Part shown: piece after piece, positions 35,539 to 47,500 of the stretch
Layout: the number at the start of each line of letters is the position of its first letter
Position numbering within the stretch: position 1 is the stretch's first letter
Origin: Symbiodinium natans
Taxonomy: Eukaryota > Sar > Dinophyceae > Suessiales > Symbiodiniaceae
DNA: 64,000 nt
Assembly (NCBI GenBank): GCA_905221605.1
Contig: CAJNDS010000225.1
Location: 615,001-679,000, forward strand
Reading direction: 5' to 3'
Program-made: the position numbers and the translations under genes
Notes under the pieces: generated by a model
The model's input: only the letters and a program-made list of their open reading frames with translations
Databases searched by the model: none
Told to the model about the DNA's origin: nothing

Positions 35539-38500
35539 CAGTAGCAGTCTAGTATGATAAAGGCTCTAACATATTGAAAGTTTACCTACAAAGTCATTGT
35601 TTCGCCTTTGTATCGGCGGGATGGGTGGAGCAAGAATGAAGCAGAAGAAGAAAAAAAGAACGTACCATGGGAATAAGTTGGGATGTGACTAACAGTCCTT
35701 AATAGGCATTATAGAAGGGGGTACTTTAATCCCGATTCAGGACAGTTAGTATAAGGGCGAACATCCCAAGGAATAAGAGTCACAGCTGCACAGGGGCATG
35801 GCTCTGAGCACTCGCTGTGGACTCTGGGTTCTATCCCAAACCCTAAACCCTAAACCCTGAGGTTGTGAGGAGCCTTCACGACCCAATCGAAAATGCTAAA
35901 TAGGCTTCATGGCCTTCGCTTAAGGTTTAGGGTTTAGGGCTTAGGGTTTAGGATTTAGGGTTTAGGGTTTAGGGTTTAGGGTTTAGGGTTTAGGGTTTAG
36001 GCTTTAGGGTTTAGGGTTTAGGGTTTAGGGTTTAGGGTTTAGGGTTTAGGGTTTAGGGTTTAGGGTTTAGTGGGGCTTAGGGTGTAGCCAAAGCGGCTCC
36101 CAATCTGCCTGTGGAGGATCATGTCCTCATCTAAGCCTCACGATGGGTTTGGGGTTTGAGGTTTGGGGTTTAGGGTTTCGGGTTTAGGGTTTAAGGTTTA
36201 GGGTTCAGGGTTTAAGGTATCAGGGTATTAGTGTTTGGGTATATTAGGGTATATTAGGGGATATTAGGGTATATTAGGGCATATTAGGGTATGTTAGGGT
36301 ATGTTAGGGCATGTCAGGGTATTTCGGAAGTGGGTCAGCCCCGAAAATCTCTAAAGCCCAAAACCCTAGGCCTTAAAACTACCCTAAAGCCACCTAAACC
36401 TTGAACCCTAAACTAGACCCCCAAATCCTAAACCCCTGAACCCCAAACCCTAAACACCCTTGAGCCCTAAGTCCCAATCTCCGAACCCGAAAACGCCGCG
36501 CCCTCTCATTGCCTCCGCGTGCGTGAGGAGGGTTGCAGAGTCAACCCCTATATAGAGCCCCTCAATACATTAGGGTTTAGAGTTTAGGGGGTTTAGGGTT
36601 CAGGGTGCAGGGAACCACTGTGTATATAACCCCCAAATACATCTTCAGGTCTTCAGGAGATAAAGGTAGTGGAGCTTACGGGCCTAATTGCTTTTTGTTT
36701 TGGCGGGGGGGGGGGGGCCTTGGTACAGGCCTGCAGGCCTCAACTCTATCAGAACCCCACTTGGGCGGCAACACCCTGAGCCTGCAAACCTTAAAGACAT
36801 GAAATCAAAAACACCTAAAGTCTAAAGCCTAAGCGCTAAACCCTCAGACGAAGCTTGAAGTCTGAAAGCGCTGACAGCCTTAAAGGCCTGACCCTTCACT
36901 CCCAGAAGGCCCAAGTCCTACCTCAACCCTAATTCGACCCGAAACCCTAATTAAGCCCTTCACCGTAAATCCTAAACCCTTTACTAACCCAAAAACCCAA
37001 CAAACTTAGCCCTGAAACAAAATGGAGGTTTCCAAAAAGGAGGGGGGGGGGGGGTGGGGGGGGGAGGGGGTGGGGCGGGGAGGGGGTGGGGCGGGGAGGG
37101 GGTGGGGCGGGGAGGGGGTGGGGCGGGGAGGGGGGGGGGGGCGGTAGGGGGGGGGCTTCATTCTGTTCGGGATATACCATGACCTTTGACCCTCAACCCT
37201 AAACGTAAACCCTAAACCCCCCAAAAAGAAACGCCCCCTGAAAACGACCATCAGACCGGTCAAGGGGCCGAACTGCTCGAGATGCTTCACGATCTCCTGG
37301 GACATCAGAAGCTTTTTTGGGGGGGGTTTAGGATATATTTAGGGTTGAGGGTTTGGGGTTTAGGGTTTGGGGGTTTAGGGTTTAGGGTTTAGGGTTTAGG
37401 GTTTAGGGTTTAGGGTTTAGGGTTTAGGGTTTAGGGTTTGGGGTTTAGGGTTTGGGGTTTAGGGTTTAGGGTTTAAGGTCTAGGTTGTGTCTTTTGTTTG
37501 AGGTTTAGTGTTTGGGGCTCGGGGCTGGGGAGTTTAGACATTTTGGAATGGAATGTCATGGTATGGTGTAAGGGTTTAGGGTTTATTGTTTAGGGTTTAG
37601 GGTTTAGGGTTTAGGGTTTAGGGTTTAGGGCTTGGGGCCGCAGGCTCCCGTGCCTCTGGGGCTGCGCCTCCTCTGGAGCCGACTCCTGGGTCCGAGCCCA
37701 CTTCCAGGAGTCTGAGTCAGTAGCCCTAAACCCTAAACCCTACACCCCTAAACCCTAAACCCTAAACCCTGAACCCTGAACCCTAAACCCTTAAACCCTA
37801 GCCCTAAACCCTAAACCCGAAACCCTAAACCCTAAACCCTAAACAACCATTCCAGACCTCCTCCCACACCTTAGGCTGAGGACCACCGCCTGTTGGCACA
37901 CGGCCTGGCTGTGAGGAGGCTGACGCCGGGTCTGCAGCGGTCGCAATGCCACATCTGGGTTTAGGGGTTTAGGGGTTTAGGGGTTTAGGGGTTTAGGGGT
38001 TTAGGGGTTTAGGGGTTTAGGGGTTTAGGGTTTAGGGTTCAGGGTTTAGGGCTATAATCCGGCCGCATGCGCATTCGCACCAGCCGTGTGGCAGCGTCGC
38101 GGCTGAGCAGCCTAAATCCTAGGCTCTGAACCTCAAAGCCTGAATCCTCAGCAAACCCTAAACTTCCTAAACTTCCTGAACCTCCTAACCCTCCTAAACT
38201 TCCTAAACTTCCTAGACTTCCGAAACCTCCTAAACTGCCTAAACTTCCTAAACTCCCTAAGCTGTTTAAACCCTAATCCCTACACCCTACACCCCAAACC
38301 CGCCTAAATCCTAAACCCTGGCACGGTGATGGTCTGATCTGGACCCGAAAGCTCCAACTCCAATTAGCACGAAAAGCTCCCGGAAGCTCGATTAAGCCTT
38401 CTAGGGCCCTTGAATTTTCGGGTTTAGGGCTTCGGGCCCTAAACCCTAAACCCTTAACCCCGAAACCCCTAAACCCTAAACCCCTAAACCCCTAAACCCC

Positions 38501-41500
38501 CAAACTCCAACAACCCGAACTCTCCCCGACTCGCTGAGCTGTCGAACTTCCTACCTCCCCGTTAGCTGAAGCCCTCAAACCCCTTCAAGTTCAGGGTTCA
38601 GGGTTCAGGGTTTAGGGTTTTAGGGTTCAGGGTTCAGGGTTTAGGGTTTAGGGTTTAGAGCTTACAGTTTAGGGTTTGAGGTTTAGCTCAAGGCTTCCAA
38701 ATCTAATCCCTACACCCTAAAAGCCTGTACCCCCCCAAACCCTAAAACCCTGAACTCTTTATCCTAAACCTTAATAGCTCCACCCTCCATCCCTTCCACC
38801 GCAGAGTCTCCTTCTGCGTCAGTGGCCGCTGGTCGATACCCGCGGTCTGCGCTGCCACGCGCTCGTCGTAGGCCTGCTAAATTGCTGAGTTCATACGCCC
38901 CCAAAAGTGTATACGTTCAGTCCTATAGGGGATTATAGCATCCCAAAAAGTATAAAGTGTATTCATTCAGCTACTAAGCCTGTAGGGGCTTTCAGGGGCT
39001 CTGGGGGCTTTCAGGGGCTTCAGGAATTTCAGGGATTTCAGGGCAGGGGCATTAACTGAATGGGCTTCGAACGGCGTCAGGGGCTTCAAAAGGGCTGTAA
39101 GGGCTGTAGGGTTTAGTTCTCAGGGTTGAGGACCCTATTAGGTGCAGAATACTGCTGCCGCAGTCCGAGACACCAGGCAGCCAGACCCCAAACCCCAAGC
39201 CCTCAACTGTCCTCCCCCCCCTGGAACCGTAAACCCCAAACCTCAACCCTAAACCCTAAACCCTAAACCCTAAACCCTAAACCCTAGACCCTACCTAAAC
39301 CCTAAACCCTAAACCCTAAACCCTAAACCCTAAACCCTAAACCCTAAACCCTAAACCCTAAACCCTAAACCCTAAACCCTAAACCCTAAACCCTAAACCC
39401 TAAACCCTAAACCCAAACCCTAAACATTCCAGGGGTTTTGATTCCAGGGTTTAGGGTTTAGGGTTTAGGGATCCGGGTGGCTCTAAACCCTAAGAACCAA
39501 AACAGGATCAGGGTTTAGGGTTCGGAGTCCTTTGGTTTTGGGGGTTTAGAGAAGAGGGGTTGGGGGCTTTAGGGTTCAGGGTTTGAGGGCTTAGAGTCTT
39601 AGGGTTGAGGGCTTTAGGTTTGGGGGTGTGGAGGCAGAGTCTTGGGAACCCTAAACCCTAAACCCTAAACCCTGAACCCTAAACCCTAAACCCTAAACCC
39701 TAAACCCTAAACCCTAAACCCTAAACCCTAAACCCACCTTCGCCAAGCCAACGACACCAAGCTTCTTCCTCGGCGGCTCGCGAGATGTGTGCGTGACCGG
39801 CTTCCGGGTTGTTTTGGGGCCATGTTCGTTTCGGTTTGGGGGTTGGGGGTTTAGGGTTTAGGGTTTGGGGGTTTAGGGTTTAGGGCTTAGGGCTTAGGGC
39901 TTAGGGCTTAGGGTTTCGGGTTTAGGGTTTAGGGTTTGGGGTTTGGGGTTTAGGGGTTGGGGTTTGGGGTTTGGGGTTTGGGGTTTGGGGTTTGGGGTGG
40001 GGTGCGGTCGTATTCCAGGTTTAGGTCTTTGGAGAGAGATCCCACGGGATGTGGGGTTCAAAAAATTGCCTGAGGCCCCCTTCGAGGACCTGGTCAAGCA
40101 TCAGGGCTTAAGGTCTTAGGGTTTAGGGCTTTTTGGGGTTCCAAGTTTGGGGGTTTTGGGACTTCAGGATTCAGAGTTTGGTCTTCTTCCACCTTGGCCG
40201 CAAGCCCAACAAAAAACCTTGAGTCACGTTTTGGTGTTCAAACTTCACACCCCAAAAAGCCCAAAGCCCCCCCTCTCTCCTACGGCGGCTTTCTGGTTCA
40301 GAGAATGTAGGGGGGGGGGGGGCCCTTTGTATCCACAACAACCCTCAACCTCAACCCGAGAACCCGAACGTTCTGTCCCTCGACTTCGGAGCAACCCTAA
40401 ACCCTTAACCCTACACCCTCATTAAACCCTAAACCCTAAATCCTAAACCCTAGACCCGGCAAGCATATCAAAAACTAAGGGCCCTACGTAATTCACAAGG
40501 GAGCCAACCCAGAACTCATGGCAAAACGGGCACAAAACGGGCACCACTGGGCTACCCCAAAGTTGAAGTCCCAGAGATGAGCGGCAGCTTGGTAAGGTTC
40601 TCGAAGGTGTTCTGCTTCGGGTCATCGCAACCTCGGCTTCTTTGGGCCCAAGGGGGTAGGATTTAGGGTTTAGGCTTTAGGGTTTAGGAGTTAGACTCTT
40701 GGGGCGTGCGAGAAGCATGATCCCCACCCCCCCACCCCTCTTCTTTAAAGGATATTGCAGTTCATAGGCCAGAATCCCTTGATTCGGGTCCATCCCCTTT
40801 TGGGCGCCTGGGAGGGCAAGGGAATGTATGCTTCTGGTACCCAAAGAAAGATCCCAAAGAAACTTGAGAACTGCCCCTTAGGAAGGTTGTTGAGCTCGGG
40901 GTGTCTTTGGGCTTCGAGGGTCTAGAAGTTTGGAGTCTGAGGGCTGAGGGCTTAAGGTTTTGGGATGCTTTTGTGGGGAAGGCTTAGGATTGGGGGTTTA
41001 GGGTTTCGGGCTTAGGGTTTTTTAGGGTTTAGGGTACCTCAACGTTTGGATTTAGGGCTTTAGGGCTTCAGGGTTTGGGACTTTGTGCTCAAGGTTTCGG
41101 GTGCCTAGGGTTTAGGGTACAGGATCTAGGGTCTAGAGTTTGAGGGGTTTGGGATTATAGGGTTTAGGGTTTAGGGTTTGGGGTTCAGGGTTTAGGGCTT
41201 AGGGTTTAGGGTTTAGGGTTTAGGGTTTAGGGTTTAGGGCCTCAGGGGCTCAAGCGCCATCGACGTCTTCGGGCTCGGCACCCTTCCACTGCACCTCGTA
41301 GAGGACCTCGTTGCCCCGCACGACGCGGCTCTGGATGCTGCCGACCTCTTCAGGGCTTCGGGCACGCGGGGGGTTTAGGGTTTGGGGTTTGGGGTTTAGG
41401 GTTTAGGGTTTAGGGTTTAGGGTTTAGGGTTTAGGATTTAGGGTTTAGGGTTTAGGGCCGTTTGGGGGCGTCCAGGAAAATGGGCCAGAGGTGCGCTGGC

Positions 41501-44500
41501 CAGTTTCACAGAACCGCCAACCTAAACCATCAACGGCCTCCGAAGTCACAACCCAGAGATTCCATTTAGGGTTTAGGGTTTAGGGTTTAGGTTTTAGGGT
41601 TGTACCAACATGGAATTTCTGGAGAACGATGCCTCGAAGCCATACTTGCCGTACTTCCGGGCAAGGTCGCTGATGTGCTTGGCCTCCTCCTGAGCGTAGA
41701 GGGTCGAGAGCATACGTCAAAGAGGGTTCAGTTCTCTCAATTTTGGTCCCCTCTTTTTACACCCAACCTGAAACCCTAAACCCTAAATCCTAAACCCTAA
41801 ACCCTAAACCCGAAACCCTGCCTCGTTTGCCGGCTCCATGAGCCGTCGCTGCAACGCCTGCAGGCTCTGGCGCTTAGGGCCTTTGAGTAGTGAGGGCTTA
41901 GGGTTTAGGGTTGAGGGTTGAGGGTTGAGGGTTTAGGGTTCAGGATTTAGGGTTAGGGTTTAGGGTTTAGGGTTTAGGGTTGAGCGCGTTTGCGGTTTTA
42001 GGGCTTAGGGTATGGGCCCCGGGCCTCAGGGGTTTTGAGGCTCTAGGGTTTGGGGGGCTTAGGGCTTTTGAGTTTTTGGAGGTTTTGAGCTTTTCGGGGC
42101 TTAGGACTTTTTGAGTGGCTTTTCTAGACTTGGTCCTTGATAACGGCATGAGGTCTTCCATCATCCAAGCACAAGCCGAAGCCCTCCGCCTAAGTCCTTT
42201 AGCCACACTTGGGAACCCTGTAACCATCTTATAATAAGGGCACCCTTCTTTGGGTTGGTTACTTTATGAGGGAACCCAGAACCCAAAAAAAGTGTAAAGG
42301 GTACCACTGGGCTACCAAGCACAAAACTTCAAGCCCTTCGGATTTGCAAAAGCTGGCGCAGCCGGCCTCATCATAGCCGTTCTGGTACCGCTTCTGGATG
42401 TAGACGTACCTTTTTGCGCCCCGGCGAATTGGCATTTTGGGCGCCGGGCTTGGGGGCTTAAGGCTGAGGAGGGTGTGTATAGGAAAGTACCAGCCAGTGA
42501 GAGCCCTGCGTTCCGCGAAGCCCTTCTCAACTTCCTAAAGGCTGGTAGGGTTTAGGGTTTAGGGTCTTAGGTTACCCGAAGCCCTAAACCCCGAGCTTCC
42601 TTAAAACCACCTCGAAGCCTGAAATTCCCAGAACCTGAACCCTGAAACCTCACTTTGAGGTCCCAGGCTTTTTAGGATTTTGGGCGTGGGGTCCCTAAAC
42701 CCTAAACCCTAGACCCTAAAACCCTGAACCCTAAACCCAAAACCCTAAACCCTAAACCCTAGCCCTAAACCCTAAACCAGGGCACGGGGAGCTGTTCATG
42801 AACTCCGCGAGGTGAAACATGTGCTGCTGCGCGATGTAGGCTAAGCGCAGGTTCCGGTGTTTGTACACCTGGGCAGGGTTTAGGGTTTAGGGCTTAGGGT
42901 TTAAGGTTTAGGGTTTAGGGTTTAGGGTTTAGGGTTTAGGGTTTAGGGTTTAGGGTTTAGGGTTTGGGGTTTGGGGTTTAGGGTTTAGGATTTAGGGTTT
43001 AGGGTTTAGGGTTTGGGCTAGGGTTTAGGGTTTAGGGCTCCAGGTTTAGCATTTCAGTATGGGGCTAGAAAGACTGGTTCAGGCTGTCTGGTCCTGGGCT
43101 TAGGAAAGGGCTTGGGGTCCCGAAACAGACCCTGTAACCTAAATGCCCTACAAGCTTCCCAAATCCCAAAAGCCCCCACGCCGTGTGAACCCCAAACACC
43201 CTGAAAGCCCTAACCAGCACCAAGCCCCAAAATCCCCTAAGATTCCTGACAATCCCCTACGCCCTTAGGGTCTAAACCCTACGCCCTCAACGCATAAACC
43301 CTGAAACCCTGAAACCCTAAACCCTAAACCCTATATAATCCCTAAACCAACCCTAAACCCTAAACCCTAAACCCTAAACCCTAAACCCAAAACACCACCT
43401 CAAAGGCCTTAGGCCTCCAATTTCGCTTGAAGAAACTTGCGGGCCTCGCCAGGAGGCTGGCCGTCAGGTCCCGGCACCGGCAAAAGCTCCCCACAGAGGA
43501 CGTTGAGAAGCGTACTCTTGCCTCAAAGGGCGCTTCCCCGGGGATGTGGGGGCTTATGAGCTAGGGATTTAGGGTTCAGGGTTTAGGGTTTAGGGTTTAG
43601 GGTTTGGGGTTTGGGGTTTGGGGTTTGGGGTTTACATTTCGGCCCGGTCCAAGGGGGGCTTTGGAGATGGGCTTCGGGGTTTAGGGGTTTAGGGGCTTAG
43701 GGTCTTGGGGGGTTTGAGGATTTAGGGTTCAGGGTCTGGGGTTGAGGGTTTCCGGGTTTGGGGTTTAGGATAAACCCCAAACCCTAAACCCTAAACCCTA
43801 AACCCCAAACCCCAAACCCCAAACCCCAAACCCTAAACCCTAAACCCTGTTCAGGGTTCAGGGCTTTGGGGGTTACAGGGCTCCGGTTTGGAGCCTGCGC
43901 CGTTGGCACCCACGATGCCGATGCGGCTGGTGAGGCCGATCTTGCAGCTGATGTCCTTCCTTTCGGCGGGGGGGGGGGGGGGGGGTTAGGGTTTAGGGCT
44001 TAGGGTTTAGGGTTTAGGGTTTGGGGTTTGGGGTTTGGGGTTTGGGGTTTGGGGTTTGGGGTTTGGGGTTTAGGGTGTAGGGTTTGGGGTTTGGGGTTTG
44101 GGGTTTGGGGTTTGGGGTTTGGGGTTTGGGGTTTGGGGTTTGGGGTCTTTCCTTTCAGGCTCAAGCAGCGTACAGTCCTCGCCCTCAAATTGAAGCTAAA
44201 CCCAAACCTGAATCCCAGACTTTAAAACCCAAACACTGAACTCAACCCCCAACATTGTTGGAGTCTGTGGGCATCTAAGGGGGGGCTTCTGGCGATTTTT
44301 GCCGTTGGAGGCTTATGGTTTGAGGGCGCGGATACCCCGGATATGCGCATCCTCCGCCTCGCAAGTCGCCCAAAAGAAGCATCAAGCATCAACCCAGAAG
44401 CCTATACTCTCGGGACCAGAACAAACCATATGAAGTAGTGTTTTTCTTGTATCCCCAAAAGGGCACCCAAACATACACCCACCGATAGAAGGAACCTTAT

Positions 44501-47500
44501 GTACACTAACCAATGCCAGTACTACGAGCCTTGTTTCTTGTGGGGTTTTGGGGTCTTGGGCGGGGGCTTTCTTTGAAGGTTGGGGCGCTAGTTCTGGATG
44601 TTCCCTAAACCCTAAACCCTAAACCCTAAACCCTGACCCCTTCTGAGCCGAGGTTCAGAATCATGGGGCCCTCGTCGTCATAGGCAAAGTAGACGTTCCT
44701 GGCTCAATTCCATGCCGAAACCTCATGGCGAAACCCTAAACCCTACACACTAAACCCCAAGCCCTAAACACGTCAGACCTAAACCCAAACCCGAAACCCC
44801 AAACTCAAACCCTGAACCCCAAATCCTAACCCTAAACCCTGAACCCCAGTCCCTAGAGGTCTGAGGATCAATGCGAAACCACCGAACCGAACCCTTCATC
44901 CCCCAACTCGTCGAAACCCATAAACCATAAAGAACCCTTCAAACTCCTTGGAAACCCTAAACCCTAAACACTGACCTTGAGCCCTAAACCCTAACCCCCA
45001 AACCCAAAAAATCCTACAAACCCTAGACCGTGCAAATCCTACAAACCTCAAACCCTGTAAATACTACAAACCCTACAAACCCCTAAAACACCCTGAACCC
45101 TAAACCCTATCAACCCTGAGCCCTATACACCCTAGAACCTCTTAACGCCCAGGCGCTTGAGCTCCATCACGGGCCGGGCGGTGGAGTGGCCCTTCAGTGT
45201 GCCCGGGATGGGGAAGCTGATCTTCGAGGCCTTGCGCATGCGGTTTAGGGGGCGGGGGGGGGGTTAAGGGGTTTAGGGGTTTAGGGGTTTAGGGGTTTAG
45301 GGTTTAGGGTTTAGGGCTTCGGGGTTTAGGGTTTAGGGTTTAGGGTTTAGGGTTAAGGCTTGAGTTGTGGGGTTTTGGGTTTGGCGAGGATTTCGGGTTT
45401 GGGGTTTTGGGGTTTAGTGGTTTAGGGTTTAGGGGTTTAGGGTTAGGGTTTTTAGGATTTAGGGTTTGGGGTTTAGGGTTTTAGGGTTTGGGTTCAGGGG
45501 TTTACGGGTTTAGGGTTTTGGGGTTTTGGGTGTAGGGTTTTGAGGGTTTAGGGTTTTTAGTTCAGGGTTTAGGGGTTTAGGGTTTTGGGGTTTAGGGCTT
45601 AGGTCTTTTCGGGTTTTGAGGGTTGAGGGTTTTAGGGTATAGGCTATAGGGTTTTAAGGTTTTCGGGCTTAGGGTCGTCGAACTCCCAAACCCTCCCACA
45701 AACTTAGAACCCCGAAAAATCACCCTAAACCCTAAACGCTAAACCCTAAACCCTGAAAGCTAAACCCTAATACCGAGCCCGCAGGCCTTGTCGAAGACGG
45801 CCGAGGCCACGCCACCGCTGGCCTTGTGGGCGGCCTCATCTTCGGCGACCTCCTCAGGGTGCAGCGCTTAAGCGGCCCTCGACCTGAAACCCTAAACCCT
45901 AAACCCTAAGCCCTCGACCCTAGGCCCTAAAACCTTAACCTTAAAAACCCTAAAACCCTGCCCCCAACCCCCAACGCCCTGAGACTTCAGTTAAGTTAAA
46001 GCCCTAAAGCCCCAAAGCCCTATATATAGCCCTAAAGCCCTACAGAAAAGCCCTAAAGCATAAGGCGCCCCCTAAAGCCCAGGGAAGAACCCTCAGATTG
46101 GAGCAAAACTGCTGCATAAGCTTCGAATCGAACTTCAGAACGCCAAAAAGCCGCAAAAACCTGGCCGAAAAAACCTAAGCACAGAAGAGGAAAACCCCCA
46201 CGAAAAAAAAATGAAGCCCTAAGCCAGCCCGACGCAGCTTGCCCCCAAAAACTTGCCCTAAACCCTAAACCCAACAGATTTTTCGGGGCTTTGAGACCTT
46301 GTTCGGGGCTCTAAACCCCAAACCCCCAAAGCCCCAAAGCCCCCCCTAACCCCCCAAACCCCCCCAAAATCCCCCCAAAACCTCCCCAAACCCCCAAAAT
46401 CCTACACCCCAAAAACCCTAACCCCCAAGCCCCCAGAACCCTAAACTCCAAAAACCCTAAACCCCAAGCCCCAAGAACCCTAAACCCCAAAAACCCTAAA
46501 CCCCAAGCCCCAAGAACCCTAAACCCCAAAAACCCCAAACCCCAAACCCTAACCCCTAACCCCTAACCCCTAAACCCTAAACCCCAAACCCTAAACCCTA
46601 AACCCTAAACCGCCCAAAAAACAAAATGCCTCGGGCTCTGCGTCGTTGTCGAAGTTGTGACGCCCTAAGAGGATGGCCTCGGCCTCCTGGGTTTAGGGTG
46701 TAGGGTTTAGGGTTTAGGGTTTAGGGTTTAAGGTTTAGGGTTTAGGGGTTTAGGGGTTTAGGGGTTAGGGGTTTAGGGTGTAGGGTCGAGGGGTTTAGGG
46801 TTTAGGGGTTTAGGGTTTGGGTTTGGGGCTTAGGGTTTAGGGGCCCTAAATCCCAAGGGAGCGTTTAGTGTTCCACGAACCCAAAGCCGAACGAATCACG
46901 GGAACGCCTGACTGGATTCCCGAGGCCTCGTCGGAGGAAATTCGCCGGGCCTTTCGGAACTCGTCGAAGTTACCTGGTCCGTCTGTTGGGTTTGGGGGTT
47001 CAGGGTTTGGGGTTTAGGGTGTGGGGCATCAGGGCTAAACAGGGTTAAGCGGTTCAATTTCGCCCTAAAGCCCCTACCTAAGCCCAAAGAATGCAGCTCA
47101 GGGCTTGAGGAGCGTTGTGGGGGCCGGCTGCGCTCGGGCCGTTTCATGGTCCCTTCGTATGGGCACTTAAAAGGGGACCCCTTTATATACCCCTTATATC
47201 ATCTATACAAATTAAGGGCTTAGTATGGGCACTTAAAAGGGGACCCCTTATATATTTCTTCTATCATCTACACAAATTAAGGGCCCATACCTCAGAACCG
47301 CCTTGAGGGAGGTTGGGGACCATAAAAAGGGCCCATGAAACTACCCGTAGATTCTTGCGGGGTGCCCCTTGGAAGAACCCTATGAAACTCCACCCCCGAA
47401 ATCCAAAACCCCCTGAACCGCCCCAACACTAAAGCCCTACACCCTACACCCGCAACCCCTGAGCCCTGAACCATGGCCTAACCCAAGGACCGAAACCCTC

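Noticed and set aside
34500-35552. Proline-, glycine- and valine-rich frames
   Set aside because: Direct translation of the G tract and TAG repeats.
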